Shown here: positions 9,305-17,312 of the stretch, in pieces
Numbering within the stretch: the first letter of the stretch is position 1
Layout of the letters: each line of letters begins with the position of its first letter
From: Trichomonas tenax
Lineage: Eukaryota > Parabasalia > Trichomonadida > Trichomonadidae
DNA length: 18,309 nt
Direction: 5' to 3'
Assembly: GCA_023091735.1 (NCBI GenBank)
Contig: JALKBU010001019.1
Coordinates: 1 to 18,309, forward strand
Program-made: the position numbers and the translations under genes
The notes under the pieces: model-generated
What the model saw: the letters and a program-made list of their open reading frames with translations, nothing else
What the model was told of the DNA's origin: nothing
Databases searched by the model: none

Positions 9305-11047
9305 TTAAAAGACGTATTTGTATGGAAGTGGGCCATGGAACATGGTCTTATTGAAAGTCCAAGTTGACTGCTCGAGGAGGGTGTAATTATACTTCGGGCT
9401 CTTGTTGTGGAGATAAGATTCTGGTGTGAACTCGACTTCGATATCAGCAACGTGATAGTTGTCGAGGTTGGCCCAGTTCTTTCTGTTCATCATCTCGATT
9501 GACTGGTATGGCATCATGTAGTAGCCGCACTGGTGGATATCGTTCATGACGTACTCATCATCAACTGGCTTCATGACGCTGTAAAGGTAGTGGAATGGAA
9601 GCTTCTCGATGTACTCATACTTGACATCTGTTCCATCCTTGTTCCAGGAGATGAACCTGATACGGTCCATGCCTGTGAAGAGGTGATCCATAGCGATGTC
9701 TTCGTTGACAAGGTCGCTCTGGGAGAGTGCGTAGAAGCGGTCTGGGTTGCAGTATGTCTTGGATGTGCAGTTAAGCTTATCTGTGTGGTTGATGAGACCG
9801 CGTCCACGGACGAACTTGTAGTTCGTGCCGCACTTCTTGTTATCGCCGTTGTTCTTCTGGAGGCATTCGAGTGTGCCTGGGACCCAGTTCGTGGAGTGGA
9901 GGTGGTTCGGGCAGATGACAGCCTCGTTCTCTTCAGAGCGGCGGCCCATGAGGTACTCGTATGAGTGGCCGTTGTTTCTCCATGAGTTGTGGTAGATGAA
10001 GCCACCCTTGAGGTTGGACAATGAGTTGTCTGTGACATGGCGGAAGCGGTAAACCCAGTCATCGTTATAGCCAACAACATTCATAGCGTGGCCACCCCAC
10101 TTGGCAGAGCGGTTGAACTTGTCATCGATGACCATGAATGTGCCATCTGGAAGGCGTCCTGGAAGCTCAACAGTGCCGCAGTACTGTGACTTATAGCTTG
10201 TTGGGCATGGCTTGCGCTTCTCCTCAGAGCAGACTTTATCGTTAGCCCAGGCCTCGCTGTCGCATGGGACGTAGTAAACGAGCTCAGCGAGTGGTGTGCC
10301 AACTGTCAAAACGCGCTTTGACTCGACGAGGAGCTTCTTTGTGTGGTAGACATCAGAAGCAGCCTTGATTCCATTGATCTTGAACGAGATTGGGTTCTTC
10401 TTGAGTGCTTCTTCCATTCCTGGGCACAGGCGGTCTGTTTCTGCGCTTGGCGTCGGGATGTATGGGCAGACGGACTCTGGGAGAACTGACTGGAGGAAGT
10501 CTGGGTAGTCCTGAGCGATATAGTAGAAAGAGTCTGCTTTTCCGTCTGTTGTTTCATTTATCCAAAGTCCACTGTGGTGGCAGACCTTAGACTTGTGTCC
10601 TGTAGCCATGCACTTGTCGACGATCCATGCGCCAAAAGCCTGCTTTGAGAAATTGACATAATCATCTTCAGTGAGCCATCCGTTCTTAATACCCTGCGCG
10701 CGGTACTGTGACTCGAGCGTGAGGACAGCGGAGAAAATCCAGCATGTACCACGCTGCATCTGATCGCTTGGTGGCATAATAAAGCTCTCATCAACGCCAA
10801 AACGTGATGGGAGGATGTAATCATACTCTCCGTCGACTATGGATTTGAAAATTTTATCAGTTGGAGTCTCGAACCTGTTGTGTCCGAGCTCTACGTAAGA
10901 TTTTGCTGTAAAAAGGATCGTGCCGATCGAGCACAAGAAAACAAGGATGGAGAGGACGAGAGCGGCGGTCATGCACTTGTCCTTCTGCTGCTTCTGGTCG
11001 GGCTCCTTCAGCAGCTTCGCCTTGTTAAGTAAAGTCTCTGGATCCAT
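9305..11047 (-). CDS. Membrane-anchored papain-family (C1) cysteine peptidase
   Basis: 580 residues. A short Lys-rich N-terminus is followed by one membrane segment (about 25-47, CMTAALVLSILVFLCSIGTI onward), giving a type II topology with the enzyme on the lumenal or outer side. The C1 core begins soon after: Q96 (oxyanion), C102-W103 in RGTCWIFS, H320 in GGHAMNVVGYN and N354 in YHNSW, so the whole catalytic set is present. There is no room for a normal inhibitory propeptide between the membrane segment and Q96. This resembles the Entamoeba CP-C group, known for an N-terminal membrane segment and no propeptide. The long C-terminal extension is Cys-containing with several N-glycosylation sequons (NHT, NCT, NYT, NKT), and there are large insertions between C102 and H320. 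Codon use is strongly biased. TCAGT lies just before the ATG as a weak initiator match. The stop lies in TAAA. Confidence 0.92.
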   Translation of the reverse strand: MDPETLLNKAKLLKEPDQKQQKDKCMTAALVLSILVFLCSIGTILFTAKSYVELGHNRFETPTDKIFKSIVDGEYDYILPSRFGVDESFIMPPSDQMQRGTCWIFSAVLTLESQYRAQGIKNGWLTEDDYVNFSKQAFGAWIVDKCMATGHKSKVCHHSGLWINETTDGKADSFYYIAQDYPDFLQSVLPESVCPYIPTPSAETDRLCPGMEEALKKNPISFKINGIKAASDVYHTKKLLVESKRVLTVGTPLAELVYYVPCDSEAWANDKVCSEEKRKPCPTSYKSQYCGTVELPGRLPDGTFMVIDDKFNRSAKWGGHAMNVVGYNDDWVYRFRHVTDNSLSNLKGGFIYHNSWRNNGHSYEYLMGRRSEENEAVICPNHLHSTNWVPGTLECLQKNNGDNKKCGTNYKFVRGRGLINHTDKLNCTSKTYCNPDRFYALSQSDLVNEDIAMDHLFTGMDRIRFISWNKDGTDVKYEYIEKLPFHYLYSVMKPVDDEYVMNDIHQCGYYMMPYQSIEMMNRKNWANLDNYHVADIEVEFTPESYLHNKSPKYNYTLLEQSTWTFNKTMFHGPLPYKYVF

Positions 11048-11526
11048 TACTGAATGGCGGTTACGAATTGTGTAGTTTACATCCTTGTCAATACTTTTTT
11101 TTGCTTTAGGTGATTTTTGTTCATATATAAATATGGCTTTTAATTTTCTTTGGAAATATCAAATAAAGAGACCGTTTTGATGAGTTTTGCAAGATATGAA
11201 AATATTCTTTGATGATTCATAGATATAGTTTTGTGGGAAATCTTAATTCTTTCTAAAATGATTAAATTTTAAACGAAATACATTCATTCCGTTAATATTT
11301 TTTATTGAAAAATATTAAGCTTTTTTTATTGAGAGTCTGGCATTAACAATGCTTGAACCAATGGAGTTAAATTTTTAGTCTATATTGTTTAATTCATTTA
11401 AAAATTAATCAATGATTTATTATATTATTATAATTTATTTAGGAAAGATAATTACAATGTGCTATCGGTTGCATATACATTAACGAAGAGAATTAACTTT
11501 ATTTAAAGAAAAACATTAAAAATTTT
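11048..11526. other. Intergenic spacer
   Basis: An AT-rich gap of 479 bases between two minus-strand genes, with long T and A runs. It contains the promoter of the peptidase gene and the 3' end of the radial spoke gene. I see no gene, RNA or strong hairpin in it. Confidence 0.6.
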
Positions 11527-12618
11527 TTAATTTGATTCAGATTCACTAACATGCTCGTCTTCTTCCTTAGGCTCCTCCTGCTTCTGCTTTGCAGCGAGTT
11601 CTTCCTCATGCTTCTTAAGACGATCTCGAATATTAACAGCTGCACGATCTTCAATAAGCGTCTCTCTAAGTAGATAGTATGTGCGCTTAGCGTCTTCTTG
11701 CTTCTTCTCGATTCTTTCCTGCTTTGTCTGGGCCTGCTTCGCCTTAACAAACTCTGTTGCCTTTTCAGTGGACTTCTCCTGAAGTTCGAGTAAGAAGTCC
11801 TTCTGCTTTATTGCGAGTGCGACTTCGTTCGAGAGCCATGGAAGGAATTGCTCCTGGACCTCTCTTTCAACTTCATCATAATATGTGAGTGATTCAAAGA
11901 CTTGTTGAACGATGTTCGCAGCGTATTCCTCTGCGAATCCCTTTGTAGCGATCTCTTTGTTGGTTTGGTTGACTTCCTGGTTGTATTTCTCTCTCTGTTC
12001 GTCACGATGCTTTGCTTCGTCGTGTGTTCTTTTAGTGGCAGCCTCACGCCTCTGCAAGTCTGCGAGAATGATATTACGGTGAGTTTCGTAAGAATCATGA
12101 TGTTTACGAAGATTCTTGAGTTCTTCTTCCTCTTGAACTTCGTTTAAAGAGCGGCTGAGAATATTCTGTATGAGACGTGTAACGAGTGGTTTTACCTCAC
12201 TATCGAAATCGAATAGATCACCAGGCATAATTTGTGTTTCAACATCGATGCCTGGTTCCTCTTTCACTTCTTGTGGTGTTGCAGGCCTCTCAATGTATGT
12301 CTCTGCTGCTGTTGCTGTATCGTCTTCAATTGGTCTTTCAATAACGGATAATATTGGTTCTTGATTTAATTGCGAAATATCTTCTTCTTCTGTATTATTT
12401 TCCATTACACGTTCTTTTGGTGGCGGAATTGGCTTTGGTTTATATTTGATTGGTTTAACTGTATCGCTCGGGGGCTTATGATGTGAATAAACAGAGCCTC
12501 TGACAACGCGAGGATCAACTGAGATGTGGCAGGCGACTCTTGGTCCGTCGTCATCTCTGTACAGCTGTACGTTCTGAACCGTTTTCGGCGCGGCAGTGTA
12601 CGTGAAGGCTGCTGTCAT
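11527..12618 (-). CDS. RSPH3: Flagellar radial spoke protein 3
   Basis: 363 residues, shorter than Chlamydomonas RSP3 but with the family's landmarks in order. The N-terminus has the RSP3 start pattern (FTYTAAPKTVQ, then YRDDD) and DPRVVRGSVYS (35-45), the equivalent of the conserved DRRVVRGNTY. The core begins at LFDFDSEVKPL (135-145), followed by an amphipathic helix and EVQEEEELKNLR, the docking region for RIIa-type partners. A long charged coiled coil then leads to EQFLPWLSNEV (W261 in FLPW). The tail is Lys/Glu-rich and ends acidic. RSP3 anchors radial spokes to axonemal doublet microtubules. The frame is open to an ATG at 12714, but those extra 32 residues are Lys/Ile-rich and lack homology; family alignment favours 12618. 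TAACGA, a Myb-recognition core described in Trichomonas, lies 5 bases before this ATG on the opposite strand. The stop lies in TAAA. Confidence 0.92.
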   Translation of the reverse strand: MTAAFTYTAAPKTVQNVQLYRDDDGPRVACHISVDPRVVRGSVYSHHKPPSDTVKPIKYKPKPIPPPKERVMENNTEEEDISQLNQEPILSVIERPIEDDTATAAETYIERPATPQEVKEEPGIDVETQIMPGDLFDFDSEVKPLVTRLIQNILSRSLNEVQEEEELKNLRKHHDSYETHRNIILADLQRREAATKRTHDEAKHRDEQREKYNQEVNQTNKEIATKGFAEEYAANIVQQVFESLTYYDEVEREVQEQFLPWLSNEVALAIKQKDFLLELQEKSTEKATEFVKAKQAQTKQERIEKKQEDAKRTYYLLRETLIEDRAAVNIRDRLKKHEEELAAKQKQEEPKEEDEHVSESESN

Positions 12619-12944
12619 TGAGTAACGAATTTTTTTGTTTACAATAATCGTTGCTAAAATTCTTTGTTTCAAAATTTTCATATATTTATACACTCTTTTG
12701 GCTGGCAATTCCATTTTTCCATAAATTTTGCAAAATATGTTAAATCTTCCGTAAATTTCCCTTTAATTTGATTTTTATTAAGATATTCATTTACTACATC
12801 ATCTTCTCTATTTATATCATTGTTCCAAGAGAATTTAAATGGTGACTTGTAAATTTATGAATGTCAAATTAATTTTTCTTTAATTTTTCTTTAATTTTCT
12901 TCATATATTTAATCACCGGATCTTATGGCAAAGTTATTTTATAT

Positions 12945-13267
12945 GTGCGCATTGAGTATTTTTTTGATGCACGCGGATTTTGCCGATTTACAGATCACAT
13001 TGCGAACTCTAAACCCCCAAATATTCATTCATTACCCTGCAATACTTAAACTACCACCTGATAAAATTTGATAAACCCTTTCTATTATCACCTCCATTTT
13101 TCTCCCATTTCCCCTGTTTTATCCACTAAAAGCATCCCTTTTATATTGATTTATACCACTTTTTAACCATTGATCTCTTTCATTTTTGTGTTCTAACCCT
13201 GTATTTTTCTTAAAAAGTAACAAAATGTGCATACGTTGCGCCGATCATGCGCAAATTCGCTCAATGC
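12945..13267. repeat. C-rich tract between inverted GCATTGAG octamers
   Basis: GCATTGAG at 12949-12956 (within GTGCGCATTGAG) faces CTCAATGC at 13260-13267, which follows ATGCGCAAATTCG. Between them about 210 bases (13006-13215) have many C, very few G and repeated CCC clusters, including ACCCTG at about 13033 and 13195. The strong strand asymmetry and bounding repeats suggest one unit, perhaps a small mobile element or an RNA gene. I could not extend the terminal identity beyond the octamer. Confidence 0.35.
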
Positions 13268-13823
13268 TCTCTACGATCGCGGTATTGCAAATAGCTCATA
13301 TAAAGGAATGGCAAAAAGGGCATATCTAACGAGAATCTTTTGAGATAATTTTGGTTTTCTTATATTGTATATATGATTGAAGAATTGTAATATACACATC
13401 TAGGCAATATGAATGACAGTTAATTTTTAGTTTGAAACACATGATTAAAATTATCATAGGAAAAATTTGAAATTGTGAGGAATAAATGGATGGAATCAAC
13501 TATAATTGAATAGTATAGTATGAAGGACTAACTACCAAATGAAGAAAACTACAAGTATCTTGTAATGAGTTTGTATGCTCTGTTTACCAGCTGATATTAG
13601 AGTACAATACTCACATAGATGCTTCCAGTAATGTTTTGCATTTATTTTAAATAGCATCAAGATTTTGAAAAAGAATACAATATATATATTTTTTTTTGAA
13701 AACATTCATTTTTCTATTAAAAACAGTAAAATTAATCAACACTATGGATTTTTAGACTGCTTATGTTTAAAATATGGTATATAGCTATAATATGAGGGGC
13801 TGCTCGCATGCTTCCCAAAAATC

Positions 13824-13856
13824 GTGCGCATTGGCCTTAAAAAGGTCAATGCGCAC
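13824..13856. repeat. Strong GC-rich hairpin (15-base stem, 3-base loop)
   Basis: GTGCGCATTGGCCTT (13824-13838) pairs with AAGGTCAATGCGCAC (13842-13856). The only deviation is one G-T wobble, and the loop is AAA. It stands out in very AT-rich surroundings, about 290 bases beyond the 3' end of the SET gene. The arm GTGCGCATTG also occurs at 12945-12954. No T-run follows on either strand, so it does not look like a simple terminator. Confidence 0.8.
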
Positions 13857-14139
13857 AATCATATATTTCACAATTAATTATTAGAATATGATAAATTTTC
13901 GAAAAATATTTCATATAATCGAATTTAATTTTGATAATCAATTATTATTTCACATGGTCTATATATACACACGGTTAAAAAGAATATTTGAATTTTTGAC
14001 AAGTAAAATTAGAAATGTTAAATACATTTTTCTATTATTTTTCTACTATAATGAAAGCAACTCTGTTTTGATATCAGCGAAATTTCACCATAGCTATATA
14101 AATATATTGATACATATATATAAACACAAACAATGATAT

Positions 14140-15423
14140 TTATGAATCAATATTAGGAACAGTTCTAATGAAGCAATCCAAAACGTGCTGGTCAGGCCAC
14201 TGCAGAGGCTCATTGTAAGCAGGAGGACGAAGCTTAATATGCTCATTTAGATTATCTTGAACATTCATTGTATCTGTTGAAAAGTCGAATTCAGCCTTCT
14301 TCTTATCTACAGGCTTATTCTTTCGTTTGTCATCCTTTGGAGGCTCTTCCTGCTTGGTTGATTTGGCAGAAGCCTTTGCAGATATTTCTGCGTTCATATT
14401 TTGTTGTTGTTGGAATCTTTCTAAATTCTTTTCGATTTCTATTTGAGCTTTAATAGCTCTCTTGATTTGGAACTGTGTAGGATTCTGCCTACTCAACAGA
14501 TTCATCTGTAGTAATTCTTGAGCTGCTGTTTCCATGTTAATGGCCGTTTTAGCAGGTTTTTCTTCTTTTGCGGGCTTTGGCTTTTCCTTTTCTTTCTCTT
14601 GTGATTCAGTCTTCTTTGGTTTTGTTTTTTCCTCTTTAACAGGCTTTGGAGGTACTTTCGTTTCGATTTCTTTCGACTTAATTTTTGTTATTGCTGCTAA
14701 GTTTGCATTGATGATTCCTTGGCTGGCGAGTATCTGGACCTGCCCAATTGACAAATTTCTGTATCTTTCATCAGGAAAATCCCTCCAATTGATGAATCCT
14801 CGACATTTTGAGTTTCCGCAATTGCACAGAATTTTTTCATTGCGAGGAATAGAATTTATGCCATAATCGATGGTTAATTCTTCATATGATAAAATATCTC
14901 GCTTGGCAACTAAAACAGCCGTATTTTTGTTTGAATTCAATCTGAATTGGCAGTTTGGATCACAATTATGATTTAAATATCGCGCAATGGATTTTGCATA
15001 TGTAAGATCTATATAGTTATTGTCGTCAATTTGTATTAAGTACGAAATTTGCTTATTTTGGTTTTTATATCTTTGATATCTTAATTCAGCGACCGATGGT
15101 CTGAGTATAGGACCGACAACTTCAATCAAAACTTCTTGATTTTTGAGTCTTTCTGATGTAATTAAGCCATAACGATGAATTAGACTTTTTTCGAACCTAA
15201 ATCTTCCAGTTAAATACACAGAAGACAGTGAATGATGTGCGTCTTGCGATTTTATTTGCTTTTTATTAAATCTGAAAGCCTTATTTCGTTCTTCTACGTC
15301 AATCATCGATATTTCCTTTAAACGGCTGCATGCTAGTGCTTTATTTCGCTTCAAAATCTCTTCAACAGAGGTTCCTCTCTGAGGCAGAGAAAGTTTTGCT
15401 GCTCTGTTTGTTTCTGCACTCAT
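14140..15423 (-). CDS. SET-domain methyltransferase, Set1/MLL-like
   Basis: 427 residues. The SET domain occupies about 75-190 and has the Set1/Trithorax pattern: RFRFEKSLIHRYGL (74-87), Y128 in ISYLIQID, the AdoMet-binding NHNC (151-154, usually NHSC) with PNC following, and ELTIDYG with catalytic Y187. The post-SET zinc motif is complete (CNCGNSKCRGFIN, C200/C202/C207, with C154). This class methylates histone H3 lysine 4. Unlike most Set1/MLL proteins, the SET domain is near the N-terminus, and I see no RRM, PHD or n-SET region. The C-terminal half is a Lys/Glu/Pro-rich tail with short helices and the ending VPNIDS. The substrate is inferred from family similarity. Codon use is AT-rich, suggesting modest expression. 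The stop lies in TAAA. The neighbouring small bromodomain gene could read related histone marks. Confidence 0.92.
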   Translation of the reverse strand: MSAETNRAAKLSLPQRGTSVEEILKRNKALACSRLKEISMIDVEERNKAFRFNKKQIKSQDAHHSLSSVYLTGRFRFEKSLIHRYGLITSERLKNQEVLIEVVGPILRPSVAELRYQRYKNQNKQISYLIQIDDNNYIDLTYAKSIARYLNHNCDPNCQFRLNSNKNTAVLVAKRDILSYEELTIDYGINSIPRNEKILCNCGNSKCRGFINWRDFPDERYRNLSIGQVQILASQGIINANLAAITKIKSKEIETKVPPKPVKEEKTKPKKTESQEKEKEKPKPAKEEKPAKTAINMETAAQELLQMNLLSRQNPTQFQIKRAIKAQIEIEKNLERFQQQQNMNAEISAKASAKSTKQEEPPKDDKRKNKPVDKKKAEFDFSTDTMNVQDNLNEHIKLRPPAYNEPLQWPDQHVLDCFIRTVPNIDS

Positions 15424-15442
15424 GAAAAATAAAATACAACAA

Positions 15443-15456
15443 TTTTTTTGATGAAA
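15443..15456 (-). promoter_or_regulatory. Candidate initiator before the SET gene
   Basis: On the minus strand this is TTTCATCAAAAAAA, identical to the 14-mer just before the RasGAP-like gene. It ends about 20 bases upstream of the ATG at 15423. The TCATC core is one base short of the Trichomonas initiator consensus. Confidence 0.35.
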
Positions 15457-15500
15457 AAACTGTCAGCCCATTCATTGCATGCATGAAATATACTGTTGTA

Positions 15501-16089
15501 AACGGAAATGAGAGCTCAAAAGGTGACATGTTTATAGGACAGATTTATAATTTTTTGACACGTAAAATTTCTATCATAAAAAGGGACTGCACCTAAAAAA
15601 CAAGAATTCGCTTAATCTCGATTTGTTGCTACAAGAATGTGAATCTAGAAGAAATTTAAGGCTCATTTGGATTGTTTGGTTTGTAATTACTTATTGAATC
15701 TTCAATAAGGTATGAAAGCTGTCTTTAACTGCTTGTATGCATTGTATTGCACCTTAATAGTTGTGTAGTATCGAAAAATCGGAATGCTTTCTACTTAAAG
15801 GTGACAAACGATGCGCTCATTAACGAGGGCATTTCACCACATTATATTTATATTCATTGGATAGACATAGGGTATAATATATTCACATGCATATGATGTA
15901 TCATTCCATTCAATAGTTAGTCAATAGAGCTGTGCTTAGTCCGAGCTAAGCACTGCAGCATAAAATATTTTAATTTTGATATCTGGTAAAAATTGAAACC
16001 TTGCCCCTGTTTATTGCTATATAATTTACATGTCAATAATGGTAAATCTGCCATGTAAACATATCACTTTTTGGGCTCTCATTTCCGTT
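15501..16089. mobile_element. Putative MITE-like element with ~70-base inverted repeats
   Basis: The left arm (15501 to about 15571) begins AACGGAAATGAGAGC. Its reverse complement recurs at about 16020-16089, where the minus strand begins with the same 15 bases and continues colinearly with roughly 80% identity and one single-base gap. Both arms end in a TGACNNGTAAA copy (15556-15566 and 16025-16035 reversed). The 450-base interior encodes nothing, but contains AAAGGTGACA (also in the left arm) and a perfect small hairpin at 15932-15953. Size, inverted ends and lack of coding suggest a non-autonomous DNA element. No target-site duplication is obvious and the outer boundaries are uncertain. 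An alternative is an inverted duplication of regulatory DNA. Confidence 0.5.
15932..15953. repeat. Perfect 8-base-stem hairpin inside the inverted-repeat element
   Basis: GTGCTTAG (15932-15939) and CTAAGCAC (15946-15953) pair perfectly around the 6-base loop TCCGAG. After one mismatch two more pairs (GC with GC) can form outside. It sits in the interior of the 15501-16089 element. GTGCTTAGT also occurs once in the motif-rich spacer at about 716-724. Confidence 0.6.
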
Positions 16090-16462
16090 CACTACACATT
16101 GCATGGGAAATATACCACAGAAATAATATTTGAATTACTGTTTTTTGAAAATTATTGTTGGCAAATAATTGATGAAAAAAATAATTCAAATAGTTGCATA
16201 ATAATATATAGATCCAATGCTATAATTTATTCCTGCTAAAATTGTTCTAACACATATTTTTACATATTATGTTAAATTTATTAACACAAAAACCTGCGAT
16301 AGTGCATGCTTTGCTTCAAGGAAATGTTTAAAATGGTAAAAATTATTTGTATTTCTTGCTAAACCATGAAAATCTCTAAAATGTTGCTAATTTTATTATA
16401 TTTCTTTGTAATGCCATAAATAATGTGTTAGAAGCAGTACAATTTTATATAACAAACAATTT

Positions 16463-17071
16463 TTAATCGCAATCTATTTGCTTAATAATATTTTCGATCT
16501 CATAAAAACACTGTTTTGTTATTTGAGATTGAATAATCTGAATTGGAGCATCAGTATTTATATTTGGAATGTATTTTTTAAGAATAAATAACACGTTAAT
16601 TAGTGTATTTTCATCTGAAATCGAAGTAATCATGTCTTGAAGGGATTTTAATTCGGGTATAGAAATCACTTTGTTGAGATCAGTATCTTTTGATATAGTA
16701 ACAGCTGATATTCCTTCAATGCAATTTGAAATTTTTGCAATTTGCTTCTGAAGTCGTTTGTTGACAAATTCTTGGTAACATTTTGGAGATGTATCTAATT
16801 TCCTTTCAAACCAATTGAGAATTTCTCTTGCAATAAAATTTTTTGCAGTTCCTTCGAATGTCGAGTCAATCATATCGTAAATAAGTGTTGTCATGTCAAT
16901 GGACCAATCGAATACTGTTAAATATTTATTTGCGTTAAGATGTTTTAATATTGTGGTGAAATCTCTTATTGACGTTGATGATGGGATGTGATCAGACAGA
17001 TACCTTCGAATAGGGTGATAATCAATCCTATCCATCACCATTTTGCACCATTCTTGATAGAATTTGTTCAT
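16463..17071 (-). CDS. Small bromodomain + NET-like protein (BET-like)
   Basis: 202 residues. Residues 1-95 follow the bromodomain pattern: DFTTILKHLNANKYLTVFDW (37-56) matches the segment usually read as MDLxTIKxKLxxxxYxxxxxF, and DMTTLIYDMIDST through FERKL (59-92) aligns without gaps to the helix B/C region of BET bromodomains. At the acetyl-lysine-binding Asn position there is T71, so binding may be altered or lost. The C-terminal part (about 140-200: DMITSISDENTLINVLFILK onward to FYEIENII) resembles the NET domain of BET proteins. Bromodomain plus NET is the BET layout, here in minimal form with a single bromodomain. It would act in the nucleus as a chromatin adaptor. A TCATT initiator lies 5 bases before the ATG; the stop lies in TAAA. 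Similarity is by eye; a profile search would settle it. Confidence 0.7.
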   Translation of the reverse strand: MNKFYQEWCKMVMDRIDYHPIRRYLSDHIPSSTSIRDFTTILKHLNANKYLTVFDWSIDMTTLIYDMIDSTFEGTAKNFIAREILNWFERKLDTSPKCYQEFVNKRLQKQIAKISNCIEGISAVTISKDTDLNKVISIPELKSLQDMITSISDENTLINVLFILKKYIPNINTDAPIQIIQSQITKQCFYEIENIIKQIDCD

Positions 17072-17312
17072 GAAAAATGAAAATCTTATTTTTATGTCAC
17101 TTTTTTAAAATATAATTATCTCAGCTTTGATCGAGACAATCTCACTGTTGGATTAAAAATTCCATAAATTTAAGAATCACTCATAAAGTTATAACTATAC
17201 ACTAAATATAAAGCTGTTTCCATATTATTTTTAACTGGTGTCTTTTATGATATCATAATCAAGTTAACACGTTCAAATTTGCAAACTTGTGAAATTTTAA
17301 ACATTAAATCAT
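17072..17312. other. Short AT-rich intergenic gap
   Basis: 241 bases between the ubiquitin-derived gene and the bromodomain gene, both on the minus strand. It contains the bromodomain gene promoter, including the TCATT at 17076-17080. Nothing else is recognised. Confidence 0.6.
17076..17080 (-). promoter_or_regulatory. Initiator (TCATT) of the bromodomain gene
   Basis: TCATT on the minus strand fits the Trichomonas initiator TCA-pyrimidine-(A/T), in which transcription starts at the A. That would give a 5' leader of about 7 bases, normal for this lineage. Confidence 0.55.

Larger units (their letters stand above)
12619..14139. other. Long spacer with C-rich tract and GC-rich hairpin
   Basis: 1.5 kb between the radial spoke gene and the 3' end of the SET gene. 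It holds one TGACTTGTAAA motif (12843-12853), GTGCGCATTGAG (12945-12956), a C-rich and G-poor tract (about 13006-13215), CTCAATGC (13260-13267) and the hairpin at 13824-13856. A plus-strand open frame at 13888-14136 is AT-rich, Ile/Phe/Tyr-heavy and not believable. No gene is supported. Confidence 0.65.
15424..16462. other. Spacer containing an inverted-repeat element
   Basis: About 1 kb between the SET gene and the 3' end of the bromodomain gene. Most of it (15501-16089) is enclosed by ~70-base inverted repeats, described separately. Beyond them an 11-base inverted pair, TATTTGAATTA (16127-16137) and TAATTCAAATA (16182-16192), could form a long-loop hairpin. No protein-coding frame is convincing. 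Confidence 0.65.

Noticed and set aside
9533..10080. Plus-strand and alternate-frame ORFs inside the peptidase gene
   Set aside because: They overlap the catalytic domain of a well-supported gene and show no family features.
12619..12714. 32-residue N-terminal extension of the radial spoke protein
   Set aside because: The extension is Lys/Ile-rich; RSP3 homology begins right after the Met at 12618.
13888..14136. 82-codon plus-strand frame
   Set aside because: Ile/Phe/Tyr/Asn-rich composition as expected from AT-rich non-coding DNA; no start or stop signals of this lineage.
15763..15772. GTGTAGTATC, identical to part of the U2 snRNA branch-recognition region
   Set aside because: The flanks do not match U2 (no upstream AAGATCAA, no downstream TGTTC), so it is taken as chance.
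16030..16239. 69-codon plus-strand frame
   Set aside because: It begins inside the right inverted repeat and has low-complexity AT-driven composition.
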